A stretch of DNA of 64,000 nucleotides from Dethiosulfovibrio peptidovorans DSM 11002 (GCF_000172975.1 NZ_ABTR02000001.1:782501-846500), one strand, 5' to 3'. Counted from the stretch's first letter, positions 26,613 to 36,982 are shown. Made by a program: numbers and translations. Notes: generated by a model from the letters alone, not told the origin.

Positions 26613-28808
26613 GTGTCACATCACAATAAAAGCCATCGAAAAATAAAAGATCACTTTATTTCCCATCTGGCGGTACTGTTTGTAGCGACCGTCCTGACGT
26701 TACTCTCTCCATGCGCAAAAACCTACGGCGATGAAACAAGTCAGCCGGACATAGAGGGAATGCAATCCATAGCCGCTCCCAGCCTTGTAGAAAGCGACAG
26801 CGCGTATATGAAGGGACCGGATGTCGTATCGAAAGACAAAACACTAAAAGACAGACAGATAGAGCCCTTCTCAGAGAAAAACCTGTCGCAAGACCAGCAA
26901 GAACCGGAAGACTTTCTGCTTGGAGGAGAAAAAAACCGCTTCACCTCCAAGTTACCCCGCTATGGCGACAGCTTCTTCAAAACCCCTCAGTCCACCTTCG
27001 CCCCGGTCCAAAACGTTCCGGTAGGTCCGGACTACGTGGTGGGTCCTGGAGACGAAATCCGCGTCTCCGTCTGGGGCCTGGAGGAAAGACACTTCTCCGT
27101 AACTGTGGACAGAAACGGATCCATATCCCTGCCGGTGGCGGGGGTAATAGGAGCGGCAGGGCTGACCTTCGGACAGCTCCAAAACGCCGTCGAGAGAGCC
27201 TACGCCCGTTTCCTGAACGAATTCGACATAAACGTAACCATGGGCAGGCTGCACTCCATAACGGTATACGTAACGGGCAACGCCAGACGCCCCGGAGCCT
27301 ACACAGTATCCTCTCTGTCAACACTGGTCAACGTACTTATGGCGTCAGGAGGCCCTTCCAGCTCGGGAACCATGAGAAACATACAGCTTAAGAGGAAAGG
27401 AAAAACCATAAGCACCTTCGATGCCTACGACCTCCTTATGAAAGGCGATAAAAGCAAAGACGCCAGGGTCATGGCGGGCGACGTCGTATTCATACCCACA
27501 GTAGGCAACCTGGCGGCCATAACCGGAGACATCCGCACCCCAGGGGTCTACGAGATGAAGGGAAAGAACATCCCTCTGGCCAAACTGATAGACATGGCCG
27601 GTGGACTCACCCAGAGGGCCTACAAAGGCCGAGTCCAGATAGAGCGCTTTCAGGACCACCAGCAGAGAATAGCCTTCGAGGGAAACATCGTGAACCTCGA
27701 CGCCGACGCCCAGGGTGGAATACCCCTTCAAAACGGCGACCTCGTCCGCATATACCCTGTTCCTGTGGCCAACGTCACCATCAACCTCACAGGAGCGGTG
27801 GCACAGCCGGGAGAGTTCGCCATAGAAAAGGGAATCACCAAGCTCTCCGACGTCATTCAGAGGGCCGGGGGACTCCTCTACATGGCCTCGGACACGGCGG
27901 AGATAACCAGGGTAAAGGTAACCCAGCAGGGCCCGAAAACCGAACACATAACGGTAAACCTAAAACAGGCCATGAAAGGATCTCCGGCCGACGACATAAA
28001 GCTGGATACAAACGACTACATCTTCGTCCGAACCGTTCCGGAGTGGGACCTGTATAAAACAGTAAAAATAGAGGGAGAGGTAAGATACCCCGGAGTCTAC
28101 ACCATCGCAAAAGGAGAACCGCTCTCAAACGTCCTGGAAAGAGCCGGAGGCTTCACAGACAAAGCCTTCAGAAGAGGGGCCATCTTCACCAGAAAGGCGG
28201 AAAAGGAAAGACAGCAGGCCCACATAGACGAAACCATATCCAGACTGAGACAGGAACTGTCCATGGCCACGATGAACGCCGTCAACAGCGCCACGAAGTC
28301 GGACACGGCGGACGCAGCCAGGTCGCAGCTGGACATGCAGAAACAGTTCCTGGAAAACGTGCAGGGACTCAAGGCCACGGGACGAATAGTCATAGACCTG
28401 CCCAAAACCGTCGCCATGCTGAAAGGCACGCCCTACGACATAGAGATGACCGACGGAGACAGGCTCATAATACCCACCAGGCCTAACACGGTGCACGTAC
28501 TTGGAATGGTCCAGAGGGCCACCAGCCTGGTCTTCCGGCCGGGACAGCCCTTCAGCACCTACGTAAAGATGGCCGGAGGCTACGCCAGCTACGCCAACTG
28601 GAAGAAAACCTACATACTGCGGGCCGACGGCAGCACCGTCCAGGCCTACAGAAAAAACAGACCTGCCATAGTGGAAGAAGGGGACGCCATAGTGGTGCCT
28701 CAGAAAATACTCAGCGGCATAGGAGCCAGACAGACAAAGGACCTCATAGAGATGATCTCTCAGATGGCCATGTCCTTCGCCGTGATAGACAACATAGTGA
28801 ACGACTGA
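26613..28808 (+). CDS. Polysaccharide export protein with repeated SLBB domains (Wza-like)
   Basis: The protein has 731 residues and starts with GTG eight bases after GGGAGGG. After a signal or anchor segment (about 18-40), a polysaccharide biosynthesis/export domain starts at about 130 (YVVGPGDEIRVSVWGLEERH). Several SLBB domains follow (for example VYVTGNARRPGAYTV, ITGDIRTPGVYEM, NLTGAVAQPGEFAI, IEGEVRYPGVYTI). It is longer than E. coli Wza (about 380) and resembles the large multi-SLBB outer-membrane exporters. It overlaps no gene and is followed within 25 bases by the chain-length protein. Confidence 0.88.
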   Translation: MSHHNKSHRKIKDHFISHLAVLFVATVLTLLSPCAKTYGDETSQPDIEGMQSIAAPSLVESDSAYMKGPDVVSKDKTLKDRQIEPFSEKNLSQDQQEPEDFLLGGEKNRFTSKLPRYGDSFFKTPQSTFAPVQNVPVGPDYVVGPGDEIRVSVWGLEERHFSVTVDRNGSISLPVAGVIGAAGLTFGQLQNAVERAYARFLNEFDINVTMGRLHSITVYVTGNARRPGAYTVSSLSTLVNVLMASGGPSSSGTMRNIQLKRKGKTISTFDAYDLLMKGDKSKDARVMAGDVVFIPTVGNLAAITGDIRTPGVYEMKGKNIPLAKLIDMAGGLTQRAYKGRVQIERFQDHQQRIAFEGNIVNLDADAQGGIPLQNGDLVRIYPVPVANVTINLTGAVAQPGEFAIEKGITKLSDVIQRAGGLLYMASDTAEITRVKVTQQGPKTEHITVNLKQAMKGSPADDIKLDTNDYIFVRTVPEWDLYKTVKIEGEVRYPGVYTIAKGEPLSNVLERAGGFTDKAFRRGAIFTRKAEKERQQAHIDETISRLRQELSMATMNAVNSATKSDTADAARSQLDMQKQFLENVQGLKATGRIVIDLPKTVAMLKGTPYDIEMTDGDRLIIPTRPNTVHVLGMVQRATSLVFRPGQPFSTYVKMAGGYASYANWKKTYILRADGSTVQAYRKNRPAIVEEGDAIVVPQKILSGIGARQTKDLIEMISQMAMSFAVIDNIVND

Positions 28809-28830
28809 CATGAAGGAGAGCAATCGAGAG

Positions 28831-30138
28831 ATGGACGAAAACAAAACGCCCAGGCCCCAGGAATACTACGACGAAGACGAAATAGACCTGCTGGACCTGC
28901 TGCTGGTGCTGGCCAGAAGAAAATGGTTCATAATAAAGACTACCTTCATTTTCGCCGTTCTGGCGATAGCCTATGCCCTTCTGGCCACACCGATCTACAG
29001 AGCGGAAACCCAGGTAATCCCTCCTCAAAGCGGATCCGGAGCCATGGCGGCGCTGGCTCAGATGGGGGTTCCCGACTTCGCGGCGGGAATGCTTGGGGTA
29101 ACCACCCCCAGCGACACCCTGGTGGCGATAGTCAAAAGCCGCCCGGTGCTGGACAAGGTAATAGACAAATTCGGCCTGATGGACAGAGAACCGGAACCGG
29201 GCCCTCTTCCGGTCGAGGCTATTAAAGAGGGAATCAATACCTTAAAGGAAAAACTCCTGCCCTCCAAGGAATCGGCCTCCGAGGAGGAGAAACCTAAATT
29301 CCGGTCCGACATAAGAAGAGGGTTGGCAAACGCAACTTCGGCCACGGCAGATACGAAAAGCGGCATAATAACCATCTCAGTCTCGGACACCTCGCCGGAC
29401 CTGGCGGCAGAGATAGCCAACGAATACGTGGCTCAGCTTCAGGAACTCATGCAGAGCCTTGCCTTCAGCCAGGCCTCGCAGCAGAGGCTCTTTCTGGAAG
29501 ACCAGGTAAAAGACGCCCAGTACAACCTTCTTCAGGCTGAAAGAAACCTCTCTGAATACCAAATCCGAACGGGAATACTGGACGTAGGAGAACAGACCTC
29601 GGCGGTGATGGAAGGACTTATAAAACTGAGGGCGGAGGTAACGGCAAAAGAGGTGGAGCTGAGGTCCACCCAGACCTTCGCCACGGCCAACAACCCCAAG
29701 GTAAAAAGGCTGCAATCGGAGCTGGCGAGCCTGAAAGAACAGCTGAAGCGGATGGAGGCCAGCACGGGTTCCACCATGCCATCGGACATATCAATAAAAG
29801 ACCTTCCCGACGCGGGGCTGGAATACCTCCGACTGATGAGAGACATGAAGTTCAACGAAACCCTTTACGGAATGCTGCTGAAACAGTACGAAAGCGCCAG
29901 GATCTCCGAGGCCCAGGAACCCAGCGTGGTCCAGGTGCTGGCCCAAGCGGAACCGCCTGAAAGAAGATCAAAACCAAAAAGAAAACTAATAGTGGTCCTG
30001 GCAACGGTGCTCGGAGGCTTCATAGGGGTTTTCGGGGCCTTTTTGAAGGAGTTCGCAGCCAACGCCCAGTCCGATCCGGAACGCAGCGCCAAGATGACGG
30101 AGCTGAAGAAACATCTGTCTCTTTTCAAAAAAAGATAA
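28831..30138 (+). CDS. Wzz/chain-length determinant-like inner-membrane protein
   Basis: The 435-residue protein has a cytoplasmic start (EIDLLDLLLVLARRKWFII), a membrane helix at about 32-52, and a long periplasmic coiled-coil region. A second helix near the C-terminus (VVLATVLGGFIGVFGAFL) is preceded by the Pro-rich PPERRSKPKRK motif usual for Wzz. It sets polysaccharide chain length with the polymerase. The start at 28831 is spaced 10 bases from AAGGAGAG; the ATG at 28810 lies right in front of that site and is less likely. No tyrosine-kinase domain is fused. Confidence 0.88.
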   Translation: MDENKTPRPQEYYDEDEIDLLDLLLVLARRKWFIIKTTFIFAVLAIAYALLATPIYRAETQVIPPQSGSGAMAALAQMGVPDFAAGMLGVTTPSDTLVAIVKSRPVLDKVIDKFGLMDREPEPGPLPVEAIKEGINTLKEKLLPSKESASEEEKPKFRSDIRRGLANATSATADTKSGIITISVSDTSPDLAAEIANEYVAQLQELMQSLAFSQASQQRLFLEDQVKDAQYNLLQAERNLSEYQIRTGILDVGEQTSAVMEGLIKLRAEVTAKEVELRSTQTFATANNPKVKRLQSELASLKEQLKRMEASTGSTMPSDISIKDLPDAGLEYLRLMRDMKFNETLYGMLLKQYESARISEAQEPSVVQVLAQAEPPERRSKPKRKLIVVLATVLGGFIGVFGAFLKEFAANAQSDPERSAKMTELKKHLSLFKKR

Positions 30139-30159
30139 TCCCCTTCCGAGGTGTTCAAG

Positions 30160-32031
30160 TTGAAGAAAAAAACGCTGATAAAACTGATAGATCAATGGCA
30201 TAAAATCGGCAGCAACAACAAAATTTTAACCGTATTGGACGCCTCTCTGCTATTCTTTGCGGTGTTCACGGGCTATGCTCTCAGGTTGAGCATCAAAATC
30301 CCCAGTGAATACCTGCCGGAAATGGTTTTTTCCGGCATCGCTTTCGGAATAACGATACAGATAGGGTTTTACCTGGGAAGGCTCCACCGAGTTTACTGGC
30401 CACAGGCAAGCGTCGAAGAGTTTTATCGGATGTCCTGGGCCTACGGAATATCATCGGTCGCCTTCACTCTGATGTCTCACTTCGTTCTTCCCTTCGAGGT
30501 GCCTCGAACCAGTTTGGCTATATCCATATTTCTGGGTTTCATCTTTTTGTGTATAGAAAAGGCATCCCTCAGATTCGTATACATCGGCACTCCCGAAACA
30601 TCGTGCCGAACATCGGAGGGAAAGGCGTTCATCGTTGGGGCAGGACAAGCCGGCTGCCTGCTGGTAAGGGACCTTAAAAGATCCGGGTCGGGCTTCAAGC
30701 CGGTGGCCTTTTTCGACGATGACCCCGGGAAAATAGGCAAATCCATGGCGGGAATTCCCGTTTTGGACAACATAGAAAACCTGCCCAGACACATAAGGAA
30801 ATACGAGGCCAACATGGTCCTTATAGCCCTGCCCTCCCTCTCGGGAGGACAGATACAGGATATACTGGCAAAAATAGAGAAAACCGGACTGGAAATCAGA
30901 GTTCTTCCGGGGCTTTACGAGCTAGCGGAAGGATCGGTTACGGTAAATAGACTCAGAAAGGTTCGAATAGAAGACCTCCTTCGGAGAGAGCCTATCAAGC
31001 TGGACCTAAAGGGAATAGGAGAGGTAATAACAGACAAAACAGTCCTCATAACCGGTGCGGGCGGATCTATAGGCAGCGAAATATGCCGCCAGGTTGCGAC
31101 ACACAGACCTACGGAAATAATCGCCTTGGGACACGGGGAATTTTCCATATACACACTTCTGGAAGGGCTGGAGGAAGAGGGCGTAACCGTTCCCATTCAT
31201 CCTATAATCGCCGACGTTGCCGACGAAACGAAGATGTCCAAGGTGTTCGAAAAATACTCTCCGCAGGTCGTCTTTCACGCGGCGGCCCACAAGCACGTTC
31301 CACTAATGGAGTGCAACCCGGATGAGGCCATAAGGGTAAACTGCTGGGGAACCTGGACCATAGCCAGACTGGCAGGAGAAAATAAAGTCGAAAGAATGGT
31401 AATGATATCCACAGACAAGGCGGTCAACCCCACCAGTGTGATGGGAGCCACGAAACGACTTGCGGAAATGCTGATTCAGGAAGCTCAGGATAAGTTTTCC
31501 GACACGGCATATATGGCGGTCAGGTTCGGAAACGTTCTGGGAAGCAGAGGCAGCGTAATACCTAAATTCGAAAGACAGATAGAAAGAGGCGGTCCCGTTA
31601 CGGTAACCCATCCCGACATGAAACGTTATTTCATGCTAATACCGGAAGCGGTAAGCCTGGTACTCCAGGCCTCGGCCCTAGGGAAAGGAAACGAGCTTTT
31701 CGTGCTGGACATGGGTGAACCGGTCAAAATCGTCGATTTGGCGGAGATGATGATAAGATCCCACGGCTACGAACCAGGCAAAGACATACCGATCAAATTT
31801 TCAGGAATAAGACCAGGAGAAAAGCTGTTCGAAGAGTTGTTCTACAACCCAAACCAAATAGACAGGACCGCTCACGAAAAAATATTTTTGTCGAAACTAG
31901 ACAAAGCAGCAAGCAGCTACACTCCAAGTTTAAGCACAATAGTTTTCCAACAAAAAACAACAGATCCTATTTTGCTTCTAGAAAGCCTGGATAATATACA
32001 GGCTCAAGAAAAAACGAGGAGATTAGGATGA
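30160..32031 (+). CDS. CapD/FlaA1-type nucleotide-sugar 4,6-dehydratase
   Basis: The protein has 623 residues from a TTG start at 30160, seven bases after GAGGTG; the GTG at 30151 is part of that site. It has four N-terminal membrane helices, a CoA-binding-like Rossmann domain (AFIVGAGQAGCLLVRDL) and a second Rossmann domain (VLITGAGGSIGSEI). The SDR active-site region MISTDKAVNPTSVMGATKR follows. Relatives (PglF, WbpM, CapD) convert UDP-GlcNAc to UDP-4-keto-6-deoxy-GlcNAc in surface glycan synthesis. It follows the chain-length gene and overlaps the next glycosyltransferase by ATGA. Confidence 0.88.
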   Translation: MKKKTLIKLIDQWHKIGSNNKILTVLDASLLFFAVFTGYALRLSIKIPSEYLPEMVFSGIAFGITIQIGFYLGRLHRVYWPQASVEEFYRMSWAYGISSVAFTLMSHFVLPFEVPRTSLAISIFLGFIFLCIEKASLRFVYIGTPETSCRTSEGKAFIVGAGQAGCLLVRDLKRSGSGFKPVAFFDDDPGKIGKSMAGIPVLDNIENLPRHIRKYEANMVLIALPSLSGGQIQDILAKIEKTGLEIRVLPGLYELAEGSVTVNRLRKVRIEDLLRREPIKLDLKGIGEVITDKTVLITGAGGSIGSEICRQVATHRPTEIIALGHGEFSIYTLLEGLEEEGVTVPIHPIIADVADETKMSKVFEKYSPQVVFHAAAHKHVPLMECNPDEAIRVNCWGTWTIARLAGENKVERMVMISTDKAVNPTSVMGATKRLAEMLIQEAQDKFSDTAYMAVRFGNVLGSRGSVIPKFERQIERGGPVTVTHPDMKRYFMLIPEAVSLVLQASALGKGNELFVLDMGEPVKIVDLAEMMIRSHGYEPGKDIPIKFSGIRPGEKLFEELFYNPNQIDRTAHEKIFLSKLDKAASSYTPSLSTIVFQQKTTDPILLLESLDNIQAQEKTRRLG

Positions 32032-33236
32032 AAATACTCTATCTTCATCAATATTTCAACACACCAAATATGTCCGGAGGAACCAGATCCTACGAAATGG
32101 CCCGTAGGATGGTCAAGAAAGGACATGAAGTCCACATAATAACCAGCGATCGAGAAACAACGAAAGAAACCTATGGATGGCGGGAAACCTCGGAATCAGG
32201 AATAAACGTCCATTGGTATCCTGTGCCATATAATAATGAAATGTCCTATGTAAAAAGACTAAAGGCGTTCTTTTTATTTTCGATAGCTTCCGCACTTAAA
32301 GCCGTTGAGATAGGGGGAGATGTCTTATTTGCGACAAGCACCCCCTTAACAATAGCCTTACCTGGCGTATACGCCTCTAAAAGACTAAAAATCCCGATGA
32401 TTTTCGAGGTAAGAGACTTATGGCCAGAGATGCCCATCGCTGTAGGAGCTTTAAAAAACCCCTTGCTAATATGTATAGCAAAGAAACTGGAGATATTCGC
32501 TTATAAAAACTCTAAATACATCGTTGCCCTTTCGCCAGGAATGAGAGATGGCATAACCAATACGGGGTATCCCATCGAAAAAGTCTCGGTAATACCAAAC
32601 AGTTGCGACGTTCAACTTTTTGACGTTCCCAAATCAACAGGCAAAAATCTACGCAAAAAGACAAAATGGCTGAACGATAGACCTCTTGTAGTCTATATAG
32701 GGACTTTCGGCATAATAAACGGAGTTTCCTACATGGTAAAAATAGCCGAACAAATGCTGAAGATAAACCCTCAAATATGCTTCGTAGCCATAGGCTCAGG
32801 TAAGGAAAAAGAACAAGTTATATCTCTCTCAAAAAAGACAGGCACTTACAATAAAAACATGTTCATTCTAGACCCCGTACAGAAAACAGAGATACCGCAA
32901 TGGCTCTCTGCATGCAATCTAAGCTTATCTTTATTTACTAATACAAAAGCGATGTGGAAAAACTCAGCCAACAAGTTTTTCGACACTCTAGCAGCTGGTC
33001 GTCCAATCGGGATAAACTATGGCGGCTGGCAAAATAATTTAATCTCCAAACATCGCATCGGACTCGCCTTAGACCCTAAAAACATAAAAATAGCAGCAGA
33101 TCAAATAAACAAATTTATCCTTGACACACAAAGGCAAAAAGAAACGTCTGCAGAATCAAAACAATTAGGCATGGCATTGTTCGACAGAGATCTTCTTGCC
33201 GATAAATTGATATCTATAATTGAAAATCAAGCATAA
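32028..33236 (+). CDS. Glycosyltransferase family 4 (WbuB-like)
   Basis: The 402-residue GT-B enzyme has an N-terminal acceptor domain (LHQYFNTPNMSGGTRSYEMA) and a C-terminal donor domain (VVYIGTFGIINGV; NKFFDTLAAGRP in place of the usual E-x7-E loop). It resembles WbuB-type transferases that add an N-acetylated deoxyhexose to a lipid-linked glycan. The start overlaps the stop of the dehydratase gene (ATGA). The gene is AT-rich compared with its neighbours, suggesting import. Confidence 0.82.
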   Translation: MKILYLHQYFNTPNMSGGTRSYEMARRMVKKGHEVHIITSDRETTKETYGWRETSESGINVHWYPVPYNNEMSYVKRLKAFFLFSIASALKAVEIGGDVLFATSTPLTIALPGVYASKRLKIPMIFEVRDLWPEMPIAVGALKNPLLICIAKKLEIFAYKNSKYIVALSPGMRDGITNTGYPIEKVSVIPNSCDVQLFDVPKSTGKNLRKKTKWLNDRPLVVYIGTFGIINGVSYMVKIAEQMLKINPQICFVAIGSGKEKEQVISLSKKTGTYNKNMFILDPVQKTEIPQWLSACNLSLSLFTNTKAMWKNSANKFFDTLAAGRPIGINYGGWQNNLISKHRIGLALDPKNIKIAADQINKFILDTQRQKETSAESKQLGMALFDRDLLADKLISIIENQA

Positions 33237-33265
33237 AAATAAATAGAACCTAAGGAGCTGAATAG

Positions 33266-34591
33266 ATGCACATCTGCATGATAGGAACTGGCTACGTCGG
33301 ACTCGTGACGGGAACCTGCCTTGCCGAGGTAGGGCACAGCGTCTGGTGTGTCGACGTGGACGGATCCAAGATAGAACGACTTAAAAACGGAGAGATTCCC
33401 ATATACGAACCGGGCCTGGAGGATATGGTCTCCCGTAACGTAAAACAGGGAAGGCTCAGATTTACCACCGACCTGAAGGAAGCCTTGGACGACAGTCCTT
33501 TCGTTTTCATCGCCGTGGGAACGCCTCCTGGAGAGGATGGCTCCGCCGACCTCCGGTACGTTTTAGATGCGGCCAGACAGATAGGATCGGCCATGGAAGA
33601 CTACAAGGTCGTGGTGGTGAAATCCACCGTTCCGGTGGGAACGACGGAAAAGGCGAGGCTGTGTGTTTCGGAGGAACTAGGGATAAGGGGACGGGACGAC
33701 CTCGACTTCGACGTGGCGTTTTGCCCCGAGTTCCTAAAGGAAGGCTCGGCAATAGATGACTTCATGAGCCCCGACAGGGTGGTCATAGGGACGGACAATC
33801 AGAAAACCGCCGATCTTCTGGGAGAACTGTTTTCCGCCTTCAGCTTCAGGGAAGACCGGATAATATTCATGTCCATACCATCGGCGGAGCTCACCAAATA
33901 CGCGTCCAACTCCATGCTGGCCACCAGGATCAGCTTTATGAACCAGCTCGCCCGTTTTTGCGAGAAAATCGGAGCGGATATAGACCAGGTTCGCCACGGA
34001 ATGGGAAGCGACGGTCGGATAGGATCGGCCTTCCTGTATCCCGGGGTGGGATACGGCGGGTCCTGCTTTCCCAAAGACGTTAAAGCCCTCATTCACTCCG
34101 GCAGAAGCCATGGAGTCCCGATGACCCTTCTGGAATCGGTGGAGGAGATAAACAAGAGCCAGAGAAAGTGGTTCTTCGATAAGATACTGAGCCACTACGG
34201 AGCGGACATATCGGGCAAGATCTTCGCCGTCTGGGGCCTCAGCTTCAAGCCCAACACGGACGACATAAGGGAGGCCCCTGCGCTGGACATAATTCCATGG
34301 CTGCTTGAAAAAGGGGCAACTGTCAGGGCCTACGATCCGGTGGGGCAGGAAAACGCCAAGGCGGCGTTGCCGAATACGGAGAACATAGTCTACTGCGACG
34401 ATAACTATCAAGCTTTGGAGAACGCCGATGCCCTGATCCTGCTTACCGAATGGCTTCCATTTCGCCGTCCCGAGTTCGACAGGATGAAGGATCTGATGAG
34501 GGAGCACGTTATTTTCGACGGAAGAAACCAGTATCGACCGGACCGGATGGCGGATCTGGGTTTCGTTTATTATGGAATAGGCAGAGAATAG
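33266..34591 (+). CDS. ugd: UDP-glucose 6-dehydrogenase
   Basis: The 441-residue enzyme oxidises UDP-glucose to UDP-glucuronate with two NAD. It has GTGYVGLVTGTCLAE at the N-terminus, FCPEFLKEGSA in the middle and the catalytic Cys in YGGSCFPKDVKAL, with the C-terminal domain KPNTDDIREAPAL. It is distinct from the second dehydrogenase at 55373-56692, which belongs to the UDP-HexNAc subgroup. Base composition is like the core genome, unlike the flanking glycosyltransferases. Confidence 0.92.
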   Translation: MHICMIGTGYVGLVTGTCLAEVGHSVWCVDVDGSKIERLKNGEIPIYEPGLEDMVSRNVKQGRLRFTTDLKEALDDSPFVFIAVGTPPGEDGSADLRYVLDAARQIGSAMEDYKVVVVKSTVPVGTTEKARLCVSEELGIRGRDDLDFDVAFCPEFLKEGSAIDDFMSPDRVVIGTDNQKTADLLGELFSAFSFREDRIIFMSIPSAELTKYASNSMLATRISFMNQLARFCEKIGADIDQVRHGMGSDGRIGSAFLYPGVGYGGSCFPKDVKALIHSGRSHGVPMTLLESVEEINKSQRKWFFDKILSHYGADISGKIFAVWGLSFKPNTDDIREAPALDIIPWLLEKGATVRAYDPVGQENAKAALPNTENIVYCDDNYQALENADALILLTEWLPFRRPEFDRMKDLMREHVIFDGRNQYRPDRMADLGFVYYGIGRE

Positions 34592-34618
34592 ACAAAAACC
34601 CACCAAGGAGACATTAAA

Positions 34619-35755
34619 TTGAAAAAAATAACCCACATAACTTCCGTCCACCCGAGAGAGGACACGCGAATTTTCATAAAAGAATGCTCTTCTCTAGCTC
34701 AAAATGGCTACAAAGTTTCTCTGGTGGTTGCCGATAACAAAGGTAATGAAAATAGGAATCGTATATCTATCGTAGATGCTGGTGCGAAAGAAAAAAGCAG
34801 ATCACTAAGAATAATAAAGACCGCAAGAAAAGTTGTGGATAAAGCCATCGCAACAAAAGCTGATCTTTACCATATACATGACCCAGAACTATTGCTGTTC
34901 TCTAAAAAACTACTGAAACACGGAAAGGTTATATACGATGCACATGAGGACGTTCCGCGACAAATTCTGAGCAAGGGCTGGATTCCCCGGCCGCTACGCA
35001 GGCCTCTTTCTTTTATCACAGAGAAGGTGGAAAACCACTACGTGAAGAGGCTGAACGGAGTGGTTACGGCGACGCCGTTTATAAAGAAAAGATTTATCAA
35101 AATAAACACCCATAGCATCGACATAAATAATTACCCTAAACTAAAAGAGCTGGGAGATATTGAACACGCCTCAGAGAAAAAACGACTTATTTGCTATGTA
35201 GGTGGAATATCTACAATACGTGGAATTTTCGAGATGGTACAGGCTATGCAGTACGTAAATGGGAAGCTACTCCTCGCCGGAAGTTTTTCAAATCAAAAAG
35301 AGAGGGATTTGGTCAAGACTTTTCCCGGGTGGAGAAAAGTTATCGAACTTGGCTATTGTGACAGAAAAAAGGTAAAAAAGATACTATCTCTATCTAGAGC
35401 TGGTCTTGTAGTTTTAAGACCAACAATAAATTATATAGATGCTCTCCCTGTAAAACTATTTGAATACATGGCTTCCGAAATTCCAGTGGTGGCATCGTCC
35501 TTCCCCTTATGGATAAAGATCGTCTCCTCCTCAAAGTGTGGAATATGTGTAAATCCCTTAAATCCTAAAGAAATCGGTAAAGCCATAAACTGGATATTGG
35601 ATAACCCCAAAAAAGCGGCATCCATGGGCCGGAAAGGAAGAAAGGCAACTCAGACTAATTACAACTGGGAGACAGAGAGCAAAAAACTACTGAATTTTTA
35701 TAGAAATGTAGTAGCCTCTCCTACCTGTCAAAATAGGTGTCGCATGATAGACTAG
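34619..35755 (+). CDS. Glycosyltransferase family 4, C-terminus supplied by an IS end
   Basis: The 378-residue protein starts with TTG eight bases after AAGGAG. The N-terminal domain holds SVHPREDTRIFIKEC and YHIHDPELL; the C-terminal domain holds LPVKLFEYMASEIPVV. From 35726 the coding sequence is IS DNA, so the last residues (CQNRCRMID) are foreign and the native end is lost. The conserved domains are complete, so it may still work. Substrate unknown. AT-rich. Confidence 0.8.
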   Translation: MKKITHITSVHPREDTRIFIKECSSLAQNGYKVSLVVADNKGNENRNRISIVDAGAKEKSRSLRIIKTARKVVDKAIATKADLYHIHDPELLLFSKKLLKHGKVIYDAHEDVPRQILSKGWIPRPLRRPLSFITEKVENHYVKRLNGVVTATPFIKKRFIKINTHSIDINNYPKLKELGDIEHASEKKRLICYVGGISTIRGIFEMVQAMQYVNGKLLLAGSFSNQKERDLVKTFPGWRKVIELGYCDRKKVKKILSLSRAGLVVLRPTINYIDALPVKLFEYMASEIPVVASSFPLWIKIVSSSKCGICVNPLNPKEIGKAINWILDNPKKAASMGRKGRKATQTNYNWETESKKLLNFYRNVVASPTCQNRCRMID

Positions 35756-35797
35756 TTTAGCGAGTCGAGAGAGACTCCCCTGGAGGTGCGACTATAG
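35726..35797 (+). mobile_element. Solo left end of an IS3-family element (type A)
   Basis: The sequence TGTCAA...TGTCGCATGATAGACTAG and the following leader to GGAGGTGCGAC match the left end of the element at 38300. The terminal repeat matches the opposite end at 61373-61391. The rest of that element is missing; the next IS begins at 35798. Confidence 0.7.
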
Positions 35798-36922
35798 TGG
35801 ACCCGGAAAAATGGACCACCGAGTAAGTTGCTGGGTTAAGGTCAAGAACAGGCTGCTGTATCATAGGTCTCAGAAAGAGAGGGGGACATAATGGCAGCCA
35901 AACGACAACGACGTTCACCGGAATTCAAGACCAAAGTAGCCCTGGCAGCTCTGAAGGGCGACAAGACCCTGATGCAGCTCTCCAGTGATTTTGGAGTCTC
36001 CACAGTTCAGATCGGACAGTGGAAAAAACAGTTACTACAAGGGCTCCCGGAAATCTTTCAGCGTAAGGGAAGCCCTGTAGATGTCGACGCCATAACAGCC
36101 CCTCTCTACCAGGAGATCGGTCGGCTCAAGGTAGAGCTGGACTGGCTTAAAAAAAATCAGGTGTTGACTCTTGAGGAAAAACGGGCCTGTGTGGAACCGA
36201 ATCATCCTCAGATCAGTGTTCGCAGACAATGTGATCTTCTCTGTTTGAACCGTTCCAGTTTTTACTCTCCCCCGACGCTTGGGAGAGAGAGTTTAGAGAA
36301 CCTGGAGATCATGGAATGTATAGATAAACAGTACACTGACGTCCCAACCTACGGTAGCAGGCGAATGACCGCCTGGCTTCAGGGTGGGGAAGCCCAACCA
36401 GGTCTGGAGTACGGATATCACGTACTGTAGACTCACCTGTGGGTTCATGTATCTCGTAGCTGTTATCGACTGGTACAGCCGCTACATCCTCTCCTGGGAG
36501 CTATCCAATACTCTTGACGCTGAATTCTGCATCGTGGCTTTGAAGAAAGCTCTGGAGATGGGCAGGCCAGAGATCTTCAATACCGACCAAGGCTGTCAGT
36601 TCACCAGCAAGGCCTTTCTGAAGCCTCTGAAGGAACGGTCCATCAACATAAGCATGGATGGTCGTGGTCGAGCTCTGGACAATATTTTCGTCGAACGGTT
36701 CTGGCGGACGCTCAAATACGAGTGGTTGTACCTGAATGAATATGAGCGAGTTGCCGATCTATCTCGAGACTTACAGAAATACCTGACATTCTATAACAGT
36801 GAGAGGCTTCACTCCTCACTGGGATACCGGACACCGCAGGAGATCTACTTCGAAGAGGAAGACCTATAGCAGTCTGACCTAAACTAATCTAGGCTAAAAA
36901 ATGGTCTTGACAATGGGGTCCA
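35798..36922 (+). mobile_element. IS3-family element (type B), internally deleted
   Basis: It starts TGGACCCGG and ends GGGTCCA, giving matching terminal repeats with the TG...CA ends of IS3 elements. The length of 1125 bases is short for the family because of an internal deletion in the transposase gene. The flanking bases do not form a clear target duplication, consistent with later rearrangement. Confidence 0.78.
35891..36869 (+). pseudogene. IS3-family transposase, internal deletion and frameshift
   Basis: The 5' frame (35891-36430) begins with a helix-turn-helix OrfA-type protein (MAAKRQRRSPEFKTKVALAA). It runs into the start of the integrase part (YTDVPTYGSRRMTAWLQ), then loses frame at about 36383. 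The other frame continues from PNQVWSTDITYCRL to the end with the last two catalytic acids of the DDE core (FNTDQGCQFTS and the RFWRTLKYE region). About 40-45 residues between the two parts are missing. It cannot give an active enzyme. Confidence 0.82.
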
Positions 36923-36927
36923 CCATA

Positions 36928-36982
36928 CTTTTTGATGGTCAGATTCTCTTTCTTGTAGCAATGACTGGATGGTTAGCAAAGA
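36928..36982 (+). mobile_element. IS66-like tail remnant upstream of wzy
   Basis: The bases from GATGGTCAGATTCTCTT to GTTAGCAAAG match, with scattered substitutions, the tail of the IS66-like transposase remnant at 49228-49270, continuing past its stop codon (TAG there, TGG here). It lies between the IS3 element and the polymerase gene. Confidence 0.5.
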
